The notes: a model not told the origin generated them from the letters alone. A DNA stretch of 64,000 nucleotides from Piper betle (GCA_033002965.1 JAURVB010002664.1:1-64000); one strand, 5' to 3'; counted from the stretch's first letter, positions 21,083-32,284 are shown. Numbers and translations are program-made.

Positions 21083-23806
21083 ATGGCTGCCCGTTCAGGT
21101 AAGGGGCTCTCCCTCCTTGTCCTCTCGGCGCTTCTCGCCACCTCCATCTCCGACGCTGGCGACGGTCCCAGGCGGGGCTGCTCCCGTAGCAGCTCCATGG
21201 TCGGGTTCGAGTCGGGCATGGCGATGGTGCAGCATCAGCTGCGGGGCGTCGTCCGGCTCCTCGACGGCTGCTCCTTCGCCGTCTCCGGCTTCGACATGAT
21301 CGCCGGCGCTGACGTCCGGTGGTGGGGCGCGGCCGGCGACGACTTCGAGAACCTGACGGCGGGGTTCGAGATCTCCGACCAGCCCCTCAACCGCACCTTC
21401 AAAAACGAAACCTTCACCGTCTTCTTGAAGCCGAACCTCACCTGGGATCAGATCCGGGTCATCGCCGTCTGGGACAAGCCCACCTTCTCCGATTTCGGCC
21501 ATGTCGTCGTCGGCATTCCCCCCAATCCCGCCCCTTCCCCCTCCCCTTCCCCTGCTGCAAGCAATATCGGCTACCAGCAGCCCACCATGTTCGACAGCTG
21601 TAAGCTTTTGGCCCCGAACTTTCGCCTTCGGTGGACGTTGTACGCCGGCGGCGTCGCCGACGACGGCCATGGAAGCATTGAGATAGGGCTTGAGGCGGCA
21701 GTTTCGTTGCAGTCGTACATGGCCTTTGGTTGGGCAAAACCAGGTTCTTCGTCTTCTTCTTCTTCGTATATGCTGCATTCAGATGTTACAGTCGCGGGTT
21801 TCACCGAGGAAAGCATCCCTTTTGCGGATGACTACTTCATCACAAAGTATAGCGAGTGTTTGTTGAGCCAGGACGGAATTGTGGAAGGGGTTTGCCCGGA
21901 TAGTATGTACGAGGGGTCTGATCCTGTTGGATTGGTGAACAACACTCGGTTGGTGTATGGGCACAGGAAGGATGGGGTCTCGTTTATCAGGTACCAGAGA
22001 GGGTTGGATAGTGTCGATGACAAGTACGACATTGTTGTTGACAAGGATGCTAATATGACTGTTGTGTGGGCGTTGGGGTTGATCAGGCCTCCGGATACTC
22101 TGAGGCCTTACTATCTTCCACAAAACCATGGAGGGCCTAGGTTTGTGAGTTATGGTTACTTTGATCTTAATGTTTCGGAGGTGGTGGATGAATGTGTAGG
22201 TCCTTTGGAAGCTGCGGATAGGGAGGATCAGGATGTCATTTTCGCGGATGGGAAGACGCCGTTGGTGGTGGGCAGTGGTCCGGCACTGCACTATCCGAAC
22301 CCTCCCAACCCTGGGAAGGTGTTGTATGTAAACAAGAAGGAGGCTCCTGTTTTGAAGGTGGAGAGGGGCGTCCCTGTGAAGTTCTCCATTCAGGCTGGTC
22401 ATGATGTGGCACTGTATGTCACTTCTGACCGGGTTGGTGGGAATGCAACTTTGAGGAATTCGTCGGAGGTTATTTATGCTGGAGGGCCTGGATCTGAGGG
22501 AGTTCCGGCCAGTCCGACGGAGCTGGTTTGGCTGCCGAATCGGAACACGCCTGATCAAGTTTACTACCATTCTCTGTTTGAGCCGAAAATGGGGTGGAAA
22601 GTGCTGGTGGTTGATGGCGGGCTCTCAGATATGTACAGCAATAATGTGGTTCTGGATGATCAACAGGTCAATTTTTTCTGGACATTATACGATGATTCAA
22701 TATCGATTGCAGCACGAGCTGAGAAGAAGAGTGGCTATCTGGCTATTGGTTTTGGAGGTGGCATGGTTAATAGTTTTGTTTATGTTGGTTGGATCGATGA
22801 TACGGGCATAGGACGTGTTAATACCTACTGGATTGATGGACAGGATGCAGCTAGTATTCACAGGACGCACGAGAATTTAACTTATGTCAGATGCAAAGTA
22901 GAAGATGGAATTATTACATTTGAGTTCACACGTTCATTTGAGCTTCCATGTGACAAGGGAAGCATCGAATGCAATAATAAGATTGATCCAACCACCCCTC
23001 TGAGAGTAGTATGGGCAATGGGGGCAAAGTGGTCTGAGGATCGCCTGACTGAGAGAAATATGCACTCAGCTACGAGCAGCCGTCCTGTTCGAGTTATGCT
23101 TATGCGTGGATCTGCAGAGGCTGATCAGGATCTACGACCTGTACTTGCCGTCCATGGGTTTATGATGTATGTGTCTTGGGGAATTCTCCTTCCTGGGGGA
23201 ATACTGGCAGCAAGGTATTTGAAACATGTTAAGGGAGATTGGTGGTTTCAAACTCATGTTTATTTGCAGTATTCAGGACTAGCTATATCCTTGCTTGGAG
23301 TTCTCTTTGCTGCAGCCGAGCTCAGAGGTTTCTCCCTTCATTCCACGCATGTCAAGTTTGGCATAATTGCTATGGTATTAGCATGTCTGCAGGCAATTAA
23401 TGGCTACCTGCGTCCTGCAAAACCAACAAATGGTACCGTGGAGAGCTCTTCAAGAAGAGTGCTGTGGGAATACGTACATGCCATATCTGGAAGATGTGGA
23501 ATTATTATAGGAATTGCTGCACTTATAACTGGACTGAAGCATTTAGGAGAAAGGTATGGTGGGGAGGATGTCCGAAGGCTTATTTGGGCGTTGGTAACAT
23601 GGTTTGCATTAGGTGCTTTGTTAGTTGCATACTTGGAATACTGTGAAATCAAACAGAAACGTAGAGATAGAAGCCTAGGAAGAGGCAATTGGATATTGGG
23701 TAACACTGAAGAAGATGATTCTATTGATCTTCTGCAAACGCCCAGGGGTGAGAACTCCCACCCTTCAGGTCATATGGAGGTACAGCTTCAACCATTGGGA
23801 AAGTAA
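21083..23806 (+). CDS. DM13, DOMON and cytochrome b561 domain protein
   Basis: A single uninterrupted frame of 907 codons, the same length I recall for the Arabidopsis homologue At5g54830. Domain order: signal peptide about 1-25 (LSLLVLSALLATSIS); DM13 about 45-145; first DOMON about 168-335; a linker with a cupredoxin-like look about 405-510; second DOMON about 525-655; cytochrome b561 core about 685-855 with five predicted membrane segments. The four heme-ligand histidines of b561 proteins are visible at 691 (VHGFMM), 725 (THVYLQ), 755 (THVKFG) and 799 (YVHAIS). Known members move electrons across a membrane, often from ascorbate; the exact acceptor of this subfamily is not established. Seven or more N-x-S/T sites fit an extracytosolic N-terminus. 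GC content falls strongly from 5' to 3'. This is the only clearly intact gene here. Confidence 0.95.
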   Translation: MAARSGKGLSLLVLSALLATSISDAGDGPRRGCSRSSSMVGFESGMAMVQHQLRGVVRLLDGCSFAVSGFDMIAGADVRWWGAAGDDFENLTAGFEISDQPLNRTFKNETFTVFLKPNLTWDQIRVIAVWDKPTFSDFGHVVVGIPPNPAPSPSPSPAASNIGYQQPTMFDSCKLLAPNFRLRWTLYAGGVADDGHGSIEIGLEAAVSLQSYMAFGWAKPGSSSSSSSYMLHSDVTVAGFTEESIPFADDYFITKYSECLLSQDGIVEGVCPDSMYEGSDPVGLVNNTRLVYGHRKDGVSFIRYQRGLDSVDDKYDIVVDKDANMTVVWALGLIRPPDTLRPYYLPQNHGGPRFVSYGYFDLNVSEVVDECVGPLEAADREDQDVIFADGKTPLVVGSGPALHYPNPPNPGKVLYVNKKEAPVLKVERGVPVKFSIQAGHDVALYVTSDRVGGNATLRNSSEVIYAGGPGSEGVPASPTELVWLPNRNTPDQVYYHSLFEPKMGWKVLVVDGGLSDMYSNNVVLDDQQVNFFWTLYDDSISIAARAEKKSGYLAIGFGGGMVNSFVYVGWIDDTGIGRVNTYWIDGQDAASIHRTHENLTYVRCKVEDGIITFEFTRSFELPCDKGSIECNNKIDPTTPLRVVWAMGAKWSEDRLTERNMHSATSSRPVRVMLMRGSAEADQDLRPVLAVHGFMMYVSWGILLPGGILAARYLKHVKGDWWFQTHVYLQYSGLAISLLGVLFAAAELRGFSLHSTHVKFGIIAMVLACLQAINGYLRPAKPTNGTVESSSRRVLWEYVHAISGRCGIIIGIAALITGLKHLGERYGGEDVRRLIWALVTWFALGALLVAYLEYCEIKQKRRDRSLGRGNWILGNTEEDDSIDLLQTPRGENSHPSGHMEVQLQPLGK

Positions 23807-24330
23807 GAGGAATTGAGGGAAACTTTTATGTAATTTTTTCCGCTAAGGACCACCGGGGAAGAGATGTCAGCTTCCGGATGAAGTTTTGGTTGTATGAGAT
23901 GCAAAGCTGATATTTTGGCTGGTAAGGAGATAGGGCATTGGTTCTTCCTGACATAATGGTGTTTGATGAGGTTTTAACATGCAGTAACTTGTATACATAC
24001 ATAAATAGTTCAGATGTAAACGATGGATCTGTTTGAAAATTTTAAGAACTGTGTCGACAATTTTGGTTTTTACATTTAAACTGACAGCAGTAACTATTTT
24101 TTTCAAATTAGATCCTCATTGTGGTTTATGTGAACTTGTGGATGACTTGTTTCAGTATACTAATTCAGTTATGTAATGCTATTCATTCATCTTTCGTTTC
24201 AGTGCATCCTGGGAGTTGGTTGATGTGGATCACAGTGCCACACGCAAGAAATGTAATGAAAACCCATGTTTAAAACTTCTCCATCATGTATTTTTGTCTT
24301 GTAAAACAAAGAATAAAAACTGTGAAAAAG
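23807..24330 (+). other. Probable 3' UTR of the DOMON/cytochrome b561 gene
   Basis: T-rich non-coding sequence directly after the stop, with AATAAA at about 24311 as a possible polyadenylation signal. No other gene is seen. Confidence 0.4.
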
Positions 24331-25132
24331 AAGACAAGCTGCAGACGAGTGGAGAAGGCCCACCCAAAGGAGGCTATCTATTATAAAATGGATGCAATCG
24401 GTTCAGTTGCATCCTAATATCTAGAATTCTAAAATTAGAGTGCAATGTGATGTGCATTTTTTTAATGAAATTTTAACTTGAATATGATTTTTAAGCGTAT
24501 ATATAATTAGTCGAGCAGTGCCTGTCCATCCCATGAGATTAGAATGTTTGATGCATTAATCACAAATAAATTAATCATAAAAATCACTAAAGAATTCATT
24601 TTTTAAAAATGAAAAAAATTATTCAATAAATGGAATGTGATATAAAATAATAAAAATATGATCCTGTAACAATTTAAATGAAATATAAATACAAGCAGAG
24701 AAAGACAAATGAGGTGAGTTCAAACCGAAGAATACTTAGATTTTCACTGGCTGGATTATCTTAGAATGAAAATTTAGAAACAAATTAATATATAATTAAT
24801 AGTTTTCAGTCAAGTTTAGCTGTGAAAATTTTGACTTGAACCCTTAATCTAAAAATTTAAATATCGTACCAGTCCCACCCATATAGGCCTTTATCCCATT
24901 TTCAATTTGTATCTGGATTTTTAATTTGAAATTTTCTCAAACTCCATTATTTTTATTGAAAACCATGATATTTTAAACAATATTCAATTAAATATTAATC
25001 ACACAAAGTTTTTTTAAATTTTCTTGATAAAACATTTTATTTATAACTTTAGAATCTATTTGTACCTAGATCTATCAAATCAAATCAAATATTTATGTAA
25101 ATATAGTGAGACGATCTATTAAGTATTTAAAA
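24331..25132. other. AT-rich intergenic DNA
   Basis: No gene, RNA or clear repeat recognised. Confidence 0.5.
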
Positions 25133-25937
25133 CTTTGCCCCATAGTTGCAAAAATAAAATCAGAATCGGTTTTCGAGGGAATCACTAAATCAGATCGAAT
25201 TGGTCTAAATCGATCAAGAATCGGTTCAGTTGAATCGGTTCAAATCGGTCTGATACAAAAATTTCAACTTAGTCAAAATTATAAGTTATTAATTATAAAA
25301 TGTCATTTTGATGTCATTTTGATGTTATACTATTTATTATATTTTATGATATTTTTCCATATTTTTTGGATTTTTTTGAATTATTTGTATTTAGTTATTA
25401 TTTTTTATTTGAGTTGGAGTCGAGTTAACTTTTTATTACAAAAATACCACTGCTATTTCATCCCCCTCTTCTCTCCTCGATGCCGCCCATTTTCCCTCCC
25501 CCAATCGCCGCCGCCGCCCTTGCCTCCCTCGCCGCCTTGTCGCCGCACACCCCCTCGCCGCCTGCCACCTTGCCGCCTTGTTGCCCTATCCCCTATCGCT
25601 CCCCCCCCCTCCCCCTCGCCCTCGCCCTCGCCCCCGCTTGGCCGCATCCGCCGCCATCACCGCCCTCGCCGCGTCCCTTGTCGCCCCATCACCTCCTCGT
25701 CCTCCCCTGCCGCCATTGCTCCCTAGGCTCCCCGGTCACCCTTTGCCGCCCCGCCGCCTCCTAGCCGCCGTTCGGAATCGGCCAATTTGAACGGATTTGA
25801 GCCGATTCTTGGAATCGGTTCGAATCGGCTGATTCACGAACCAATTCGAGCCAAAAACCGATTTATATATTTTTTTGATGTGGATCGTCACTTATCCGAT
25901 TTAAATAGGCCGATTTTTGCAACCCGGCTTTGCCCTA
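25133..25937 (+). mobile_element. GC-core TIR element, copy 1
   Basis: Terminal inverted repeats GTTGCAAAAAT (25146-25156) and ATTTTTGCAAC (25912-25922), each followed inward by AATCGG-rich sequence. They are flanked by a candidate 10-bp target duplication with one mismatch: CTTTGCCCCA (25133-25142) and CTTTGCCCTA (25928-25937). The interior holds an AT-rich part, then GAGTTGGAGTCGAGTTAACT and TTTTTATTACAAAA, then a C-rich block (25470-25760). A 9-10-bp duplication fits a Mutator-like non-autonomous element. No protein is encoded; the Pro-rich frames exist because of the C-rich block. Confidence 0.7.
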
Positions 25938-26081
25938 ATCAACCTGAAAATCAAAGGTGTTTGAGCTCTTCATAGATGGGCCATGTGCTTGGGCTGAAGG
26001 CAAGCTGCATAATCACCGAGGCTCAGCCCACTCCAAAGATACCGTCTATAAAAATGAGCTATCAAGCTCAGAGCAACCATC

Positions 26082-26689
26082 TAGGGGTGCTAATCGAGCA
26101 AGCGAGTTGAGCTCAATTTGTGTTCGAACTCGGCTCGAATAGTTCAAAACTCGTTCGAACTCGACTCGAGATCGAACGAGTTTTGAACATACATGCTCGA
26201 GTTCGACTTGAATATCTTTTATGTGTTCGAACTCGACTCGTGCTCGAATACACTTAAACTGTTTAATTTTCCCGAGCTCAAACCTAGCTCGTTCGCGAGC
26301 TCGAAACTGGCTCGATTAAAAGTCAAAAGTCCCCCACTTAAAAAATGTAATCAATGTGAATTGAACCCACAACCTTGAGGTCATCAACTTGAATACTTAC
26401 CATCTCAACTATCTCACTTCTTTGTTATTATATTATGTATATATATAATAAATAAATATAAATAAAATAAAATATAAAACTATATTATTATATTATTTTA
26501 TCGAGTCGAGTTTGAGTTATAACCGAGTTGAGTCGAGTCGAACATGACCTTGCTAAAGCTCGGCTCGTAAAATTCGAGTTTGAGTCGAGTTCGAGCTCAA
26601 ACATTTAAATATCGAGTTTCGAGTCGAATCAAGCCGAGCCAAACATTTAATATTCACTAGCTGGCTCGCTCAATTAGCAAACATTAGGG
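26082..26689. mobile_element. Probable hAT-like non-autonomous element
   Basis: The ends TAGGGGTGCTAATCGAGC and (minus strand) CCTAATGTTTGCTAATTGAG form imperfect inverted repeats, and both subterminal regions are crowded with CTCGAAC/GAGTTCGAG motifs. The TAGGGGTG-type end resembles hAT ends. No clean 8-bp target duplication was found. It contains a SINE-like insertion at 26340-26425. Confidence 0.45.
26340..26425 (-). mobile_element. tRNA-derived SINE-like insertion
   Basis: On the minus strand TAGTTGAGATGG (A-box like) is followed about 40 bases later by GGTTGTGGGTTCAATTC (B-box like), the internal RNA polymerase III promoter spacing of tRNA-derived SINEs. It lies between the two arms of the hAT-like element. 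Boundaries are approximate. Confidence 0.45.
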
Positions 26690-26728
26690 ACGACAACAAA
26701 TCCATGGTGAGGCCGGCTGCTAGCCAAA

Positions 26729-26820
26729 ATGTGAAAGAAACTGGTCAACAAAATGTAGACCTACGGAAATCAAAATGTGAAAGAAACTGGTCAACAAAAT
26801 GTAGACCTACGGAAATCAAA
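26729..26820. repeat. Exact 46-bp tandem duplication
   Basis: Two identical copies (26729-26774 and 26775-26820) beginning ATGTGAAAGAAACTGG. Just downstream, on the minus strand at about 26843-26875, is a GGTTCGAATCC B-box-like sequence, so this may be part of a second SINE-like repeat. Confidence 0.8.
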
Positions 26821-27964
26821 AGACGAAAAGCAAGCTCAAAGGCCAATAAGGATTCGAACCTTGGTATCTCGTAGACGACTTGGCCGCCTCCGGTGGTGGA
26901 TCTGCCTGCGGCGTCTTGTGAAGTATGCTCACATCGTAGCCCAGCTCCCTCGCCTCTCCTCCAGTTGGTGGCATATCTCTTCATCAAGATGGGTCTGCCT
27001 GCACAGTATCTGCTCACACCGACACCAAAGTAAATCAGTTGCATCCATGGTCGGATAGCGATCTTCTTTTAGACAATGTAGGAGCCTAACATATCTGAAA
27101 CATGTCAAAAATTCGTCGAACATATCTGAAAATTCTTTTGAATTACTCAAACATTTGCATATGATAAAGTAAAAAAATTATGTACATTAGATTAGAATTT
27201 TTAGTTAAACCAAAGATAATAACACAACATAACACGTATGCTAATGTATTTTTATAATTTAAGCACGACATCATACTATAATAATAATTTACATAATAGA
27301 CATGAATTGCAACCTAGAAAACGCCTACCCAGCCCGGTATAACAGATAAAGGTTGGAGGAGAAAGAAGAATTGCAACCAAGAAATATAGGCACTAAGGTG
27401 AACCATAATACATAAAAGCGGGAGTGGGGAACAAAGGTTAGATGATCATCCTCTAATTGGCAACAAATTGAGTTGATATAGATATCGCTCTATGGCATCA
27501 GCTTAAAGATATAAGTGGTAGAATGTCCAGATATTGCAAACCTTAATTGCATCTAATAGCAAGAAAAAGAAGATATAGATTTGAGAGGAGTCTAACTCTA
27601 CATATGATAATACATGCGTCATTCAAATAACAAATAACAGAGCATACTATAATGTAGATATAATGTAGATGATAATGAGAACACAGCACATAGAAGTGTT
27701 AAGAGTCCTAACAAAGGTTTGAAGATCATACTAATTATATTTATTTCATACAAATATCTATCCAATTGACCTGCATTATTGGTAACACATCCCAAATTAA
27801 GGTATAATAGATAATAGCACAACATAAAATGTATAATAATAGAGACGTATTTTCCAAATAACAGATCATACACTAATTTGAATCATAATACATACGTAAC
27901 AAAACTTTTAAAGTCATCCTAGTCATGTTTAAAACTAGTCGTGAGAAAGACTCTGAATTTAGAA
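26821..27964. other. Intergenic DNA, no gene recognised
   Basis: AT-rich. Frames near 26745-27150 have no recognisable domain. A possible SINE B-box on the minus strand near 26845-26870 is the only signal. Confidence 0.4.
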
Positions 27965-30911
27965 TGTAACACCCCAAATCTGGTTCATGCTCATGAACCA
28001 AACCGGCATATTACAAGCCCTGGTTAGGTCGGCTAACCCGAATTCAACTCGTGCAGATCTAATCTTGGCGTCTTAAGATGAAGATACGACTCGTCATCCA
28101 TGGATGAATGTACAGAATCCCAACATGATATTACATATATGACATGCAAACTAATTTACACACCAATACAATTACGATAAAAGTCAATAAAAATTCTGAA
28201 ATAAAACGGACAAAGTTTACCCTAAAAGTGCAATTAGGGGCCACCCTATCAAAATAATATATATATAAACATATATGAATATATCAACAATTTCATTCAC
28301 ACAGAATTTAATCTACTGTATACTCATTCTGAAACTTGTGTCTCAACCCACCTGTGCAATCTATTCACATTTCATCTCATGTCATCATGTATTAGCATCC
28401 AATTACATCATATAACCATGTCTTAGCATTTAATCATATCATTCTCAATATAATAACATATAAACAAATATTAAACATTTAATCATCTAACATGTGTGTG
28501 CAAAAGACCTCACTGCTCCCCCATCTAAGCCGGCATATACAGTATTTAATCCTCGCCTACATATATATAAAGAAAAACGTTAGTAACAAGCGTTACTGGT
28601 CCAAAATATAACTATAACAAACTGGCTATGAGAGCAAACTCTCATATGAAAGAAAATAATCGTATACTCCTCGTGAACACTCTGAAGGGCACCTACTGAG
28701 GAGCCACTGGGCTGCAGACCTGGTAGCATCCCGAACTGTCTGTTTTACTGATGCCTCTCTCGGCATTTTTCTCATTTCTTTTTCTCTAGTCCATCGGGAC
28801 TACATGCATATCCTAAGCCCTCTCCTTACCTCCATAATTCTCCTGGCCTTGAGCACAAAGGCCGAGTACTCTCAGGCAGTTGCCTTTAGTACCCTTTGAA
28901 CCACAAGTCTGGACATGCACTGTACTTAACAGTACCCGTAAACCTCCATGTTCTCTGGGTGTGAGGAACTCAAATGCGGAGTTGTCAGGATCCCTCAGGA
29001 ATGGAACAGTCCGCTCACTAATCCAGAGCCCGCTTTGACTGTCACGGCATCCGCTCATGGTACGTGCAGTCGGTTTCTCCATCTCTCGTCTCACAGAAAA
29101 CTCGATAAAATTACATATATATAGGCCTGGGAAGGGATTTATATAATAGGCCCGAAGGCAACTTGTGGTGGATCATGTTTTTGAAATCATCTTCGAGGGA
29201 TCTCATCCTTGAGGGTTTATTAATCCGGAAAACTGTTCAGCTAAATGGCCCAAGTTAAGTGGGATCCGATAAAACGCCACTTAACCTATCCTACAAGCAT
29301 TAAAACAAACATACAATAGAGTAGAGAATAAAATAGAGACGAGTCCTAAACGGACCTGGTAGAAGCTCCAAGTGTGTCATCGCGCCTAAGCGGCGAGCTC
29401 CTACTCCATACCTACACATCAAATCTAAAAGCTAACGCCCGCTAACTAAATGATGCATCAAACTCAATGAACATCACACACAACACAATCATCATACATT
29501 AAATAATCATCAACAAAATATCCCTAGATAATTCTATTCACACTGATTTTATTATATTTTTCTAAGTTACGTTATAGTCAATTAGCATGCTCGGGTTAAT
29601 TCACCTAATTAGATCACCAACATTTATCCATTACCAATCAAATCATGCATATTATTACTTCTTTCACGCTCAGACTTTTATCATGGCAATCAATCAATCC
29701 TATCATATTGTGCTAACAATCATTAATTTTAAATAATTAACTCGGAGGTAATTATACCTCTCGTCGTCGACAATCGGCGACGGCTAGGGTTTTGTCGTGT
29801 GTCTCGGAACTCGAATTCGGCGCTCATCGGCGTCCGAAGTTCGATCAGGTTCGACTGGATGAGCTCTGCAAAATATTCGGCGAATTTTAGCGAATCTAGT
29901 TTTCCGGTGGGTTCTAGCAATTTTTCGACTGTTTCAGTGGTTTTCCAGCAACTTTCCTGCAATTTTTTGGCTACATCTACTAGCAGAGTAGCAGGGGTAT
30001 TGAGTACCATTGGACCGGCTCAGTGAGCCTGACACGTCTACGACGTTGATGTGATCGATAGAGGTGGCAGCCTGGCCGGAAAAGGGCAAAAACAGAAGCG
30101 GCGGCTATGGGTGAAGAAATATAGCCGGCCTAGGCGGTGATGGGTTCCGATTTGGTGAGGGAAGGTCACTAAAGGGTCGAGGGTGTCAAGGCGACCACTC
30201 GATCGTGGTGGCGATGGTCGTCAGCGGCGAAATTGATGACGCGAGCCCATCGCTAGGCGCGGCGATTCCGGTGTCAGTGCGAGGTTGGGCGACGGTCGGG
30301 TGGCTCGGGGCATCACGGCACTGCCGCTGCAGAGCCTAGCGGTGACGATCAGCGGCAAGCCGACGTCGACAACGGCGGCGACGACGACAAGGAAAGGGGC
30401 GGCAATCAAGGTTTGGGGAAGAAGGCGTCATGGGGAAAAGAAAGGGCTCGGTGGCAAACTCATAAATAAGATTTGACTCATATCCAGCTCGAGTCAAGAA
30501 TAATAACTATGTCGCAAGAAATCCTAAAAAATCCAAAAGAATCGGGAAAAATCTCATAAAATAAAACAAACACTCACAATATCATAATGACATGCTATAT
30601 GACTAACAACCCACCCAAATTGCCTGTAACGCGTCCTAACGTGATAAATGACCTAAAACTAATTCTACGATCTACTATATATAAAAATGAAAATAATAAT
30701 TAGCATATTCTCATATATTTTGATAACTCGTTCTTTTTTCCTGTATTCATAACGTTATCATCATATACTTAGGTACGTATAATCTTCGTAGCTCATACAT
30801 TCGATCGGTGTCAGCTCAATACACGTATTCTGAAACATACCCGACTCAAAAATAATGATCGAACTGATCGGTTATGAATATAAAACCTTGACTCAAATCG
30901 CAAGTTTTACA
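27965..30911 (-). repeat. Family-A LTR, second full copy (2947 bp)
   Basis: Starts TGTAACACCCC and ends GTTTTACA, co-linear with 15242-18180 over its whole length. Both copies hold the 'GTAACAAGCGTTACTGGTCC', 'GGAGCCACTGGGCTGCAGAC' and 'AGGCCTGGGAAGGGATT' blocks. It is more diverged than the 15-18 kb copy, with TA-rich decay. No PBS, PPT or internal sequence adjoins it and the 5-bp flanks (TAGAA and CGGGC) do not match, so it is an orphan LTR rather than a clean solo LTR. Confidence 0.85.
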
Positions 30912-31244
30912 CGGGCTGTCATTGATCTAATTTATTGTGTTTTTATTGGCTAAATATCCTACTTTTAATCACCATCACAACATCCCTTTTATTAATAAGA
31001 ATAGGTGTCTAATTAACCGGGTTTCTAATTTCAATGAGATGTCTGGCATTATTGGCAAAATATCATGAGTTGAGGTAAGATACTGCAAACTAAATTGTAT
31101 CCCATTTCCATAAATAAAATTTTTTTCCAAAGATATATTTATTTAAGAAGATAAAGATAACAAAGACAGGAGGATGTATATAGCACCATAACATTAGCAT
31201 GGCATGGCTTGGAAAAAATATAAATAAAAACACATTGGAAATAA
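30912..31244. other. Intergenic DNA
   Basis: No gene recognised; its right end merges into the 3' side of the lipocalin pseudogene. Confidence 0.4.
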
Positions 31245-31628
31245 AAATACCCAAAGGTACAGACGACCGGGCTGGCCAATCAGAGCAAACTGGTAATCAC
31301 CATCGAGAGCGAGAACCCAGTAATCACTGCAGGAAGGGAGGCACGTAGAACCTGACCTTGAGCTTGGCCTCGTCGGTGCACGGGTCGGCTTCGTACGCCG
31401 TGCCTTCGATGAGGACCTCGATGGTGCCGTCCGGGTTGAGGGTGTAGGTGGCGCGGGTGTTGACGCCGTTCTTGGGGCATGCCTTCGATGAGGACCTCGA
31501 CGGTGCCGTCCGGGTTGAGGGTGTAGGTGGCGCGGGTGTCGACGCCGTTCTTGGGCTGGAACCAGGATAGGAACCATGTACCACTCCAAGTCCAAGCCTT
31601 TCACAACTTCCATGGCTTTGCCCGCCAT
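31245..31628 (-). pseudogene. Temperature-induced lipocalin (TIL) pseudogene
   Basis: The minus-strand ATG at 31628 opens MAGKAMEVVKGLDLE, the typical TIL N-terminus. PKNGVNTRATYTLNPDGT, EGTAYEADP, DEAKLKVRFYVPPFL, DYWVLALDGDYQFALIGQP and YLW follow in different frames. TIL proteins are small plasma-membrane-associated lipocalins linked to heat, cold and oxidative stress tolerance. Breaks: the RWYEIASFPSRF region after the N-terminus is lost, a 79-bp tandem duplication (31401-31479 and 31480-31558) shifts the frame, the segment between EVL and IEGTAY is lost, and there is a stop after VPPFLQ. A C/T-rich 5' leader (to about 31745) is retained. Domains are fused without introns, but no poly(A) tail or target duplication is visible. 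Confidence 0.85.
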
Positions 31629-31745
31629 TGGGATAGGAGGAAGTTGGGTGTTGCGGGCATTTGAAGGTAGTGTGGGTGGCTCGGGGAAGAAGCTAGAAGA
31701 GAGAGAGCTGAGACATGGAGGTTGGTAGAAGAGAGAAAGGAAATG

Positions 31746-32173
31746 AAATGGCCTCTAAGCCCATGGGCTATGAACAATATTATAAAATGGTGTATACATG
31801 TTTGTATGGAAATTAGTTTATTATAATATTAAAATAAATAATAATATTTTAATAAATTATTTTGTCAAATTATATATTTTTCGTAACATCAAATTTTGTT
31901 AAGGCAGATTTAGACACTTTAAAGTCAACACACTCTAAGAAAATTTATGTTGAATTTTTTTATAAATGTATTATATCTTTATATCAATTATATAGTTGTC
32001 AAAATATTAAAATATATAAAATTTGGGAAGAGTGATGATTCGGTAATTATTTATTATATGATTCGTTAATCGGTAAGAGTGATGATTCGTTAATATATAA
32101 AATTTTCGTAAACTTTGTTTAAGCAATTCAAAGATCGATTTTAGCTATTCAATATATATATACACAAAATAAG
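31746..32173. other. AT-rich intergenic DNA
   Basis: No gene. The right edge (about 32152-32173) is a TA-rich run next to the MULE terminus. Confidence 0.5.
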
Positions 32174-32174
32174 G

Positions 32175-32216
32175 TTGTTGTGCTGCAGCACAGCCATGTT
32201 AGTTGTGCTTAATTTT
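32175..32216 (+). repeat. Left terminal inverted repeat of MULE
   Basis: Reverse complement of 36938-36982 with few mismatches. A near-hairpin around CCGTTGGATTCTATCCAAC (about 32225-32243) follows and is absent from the right end. Confidence 0.85.
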
Positions 32217-32284
32217 TTTTATAGCCGTTGGATTCTATCCAACAACCGGAAAATAACTCTTGCCCAAAACCATGTTGGTTGTGC

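Noticed and set aside
21095..21778. 227-codon minus-strand frame
   Set aside because: Antisense shadow of the GC-rich 5' part of the DOMON/cytochrome b561 gene.
25453..25790. Pro-rich proteins in the 25.5-25.8 kb region
   Set aside because: Frames through a C-rich block of a TIR element; equivalent blocks in the other copies are not conserved as protein.
26357..26875. tRNA genes
   Set aside because: Only A/B-box-like motifs on the minus strand; no cloverleaf can be drawn, so SINE-like remains are the better reading.
15242..30911. The two family-A LTRs as the ends of one element carrying the cytochrome b561 gene
   Set aside because: The PBS at 15225-15238 shows the left LTR is a 5' LTR reading leftward, and 18181-20224 is Athila sequence without a PPT for this family. 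The LTRs belong to separate insertions.
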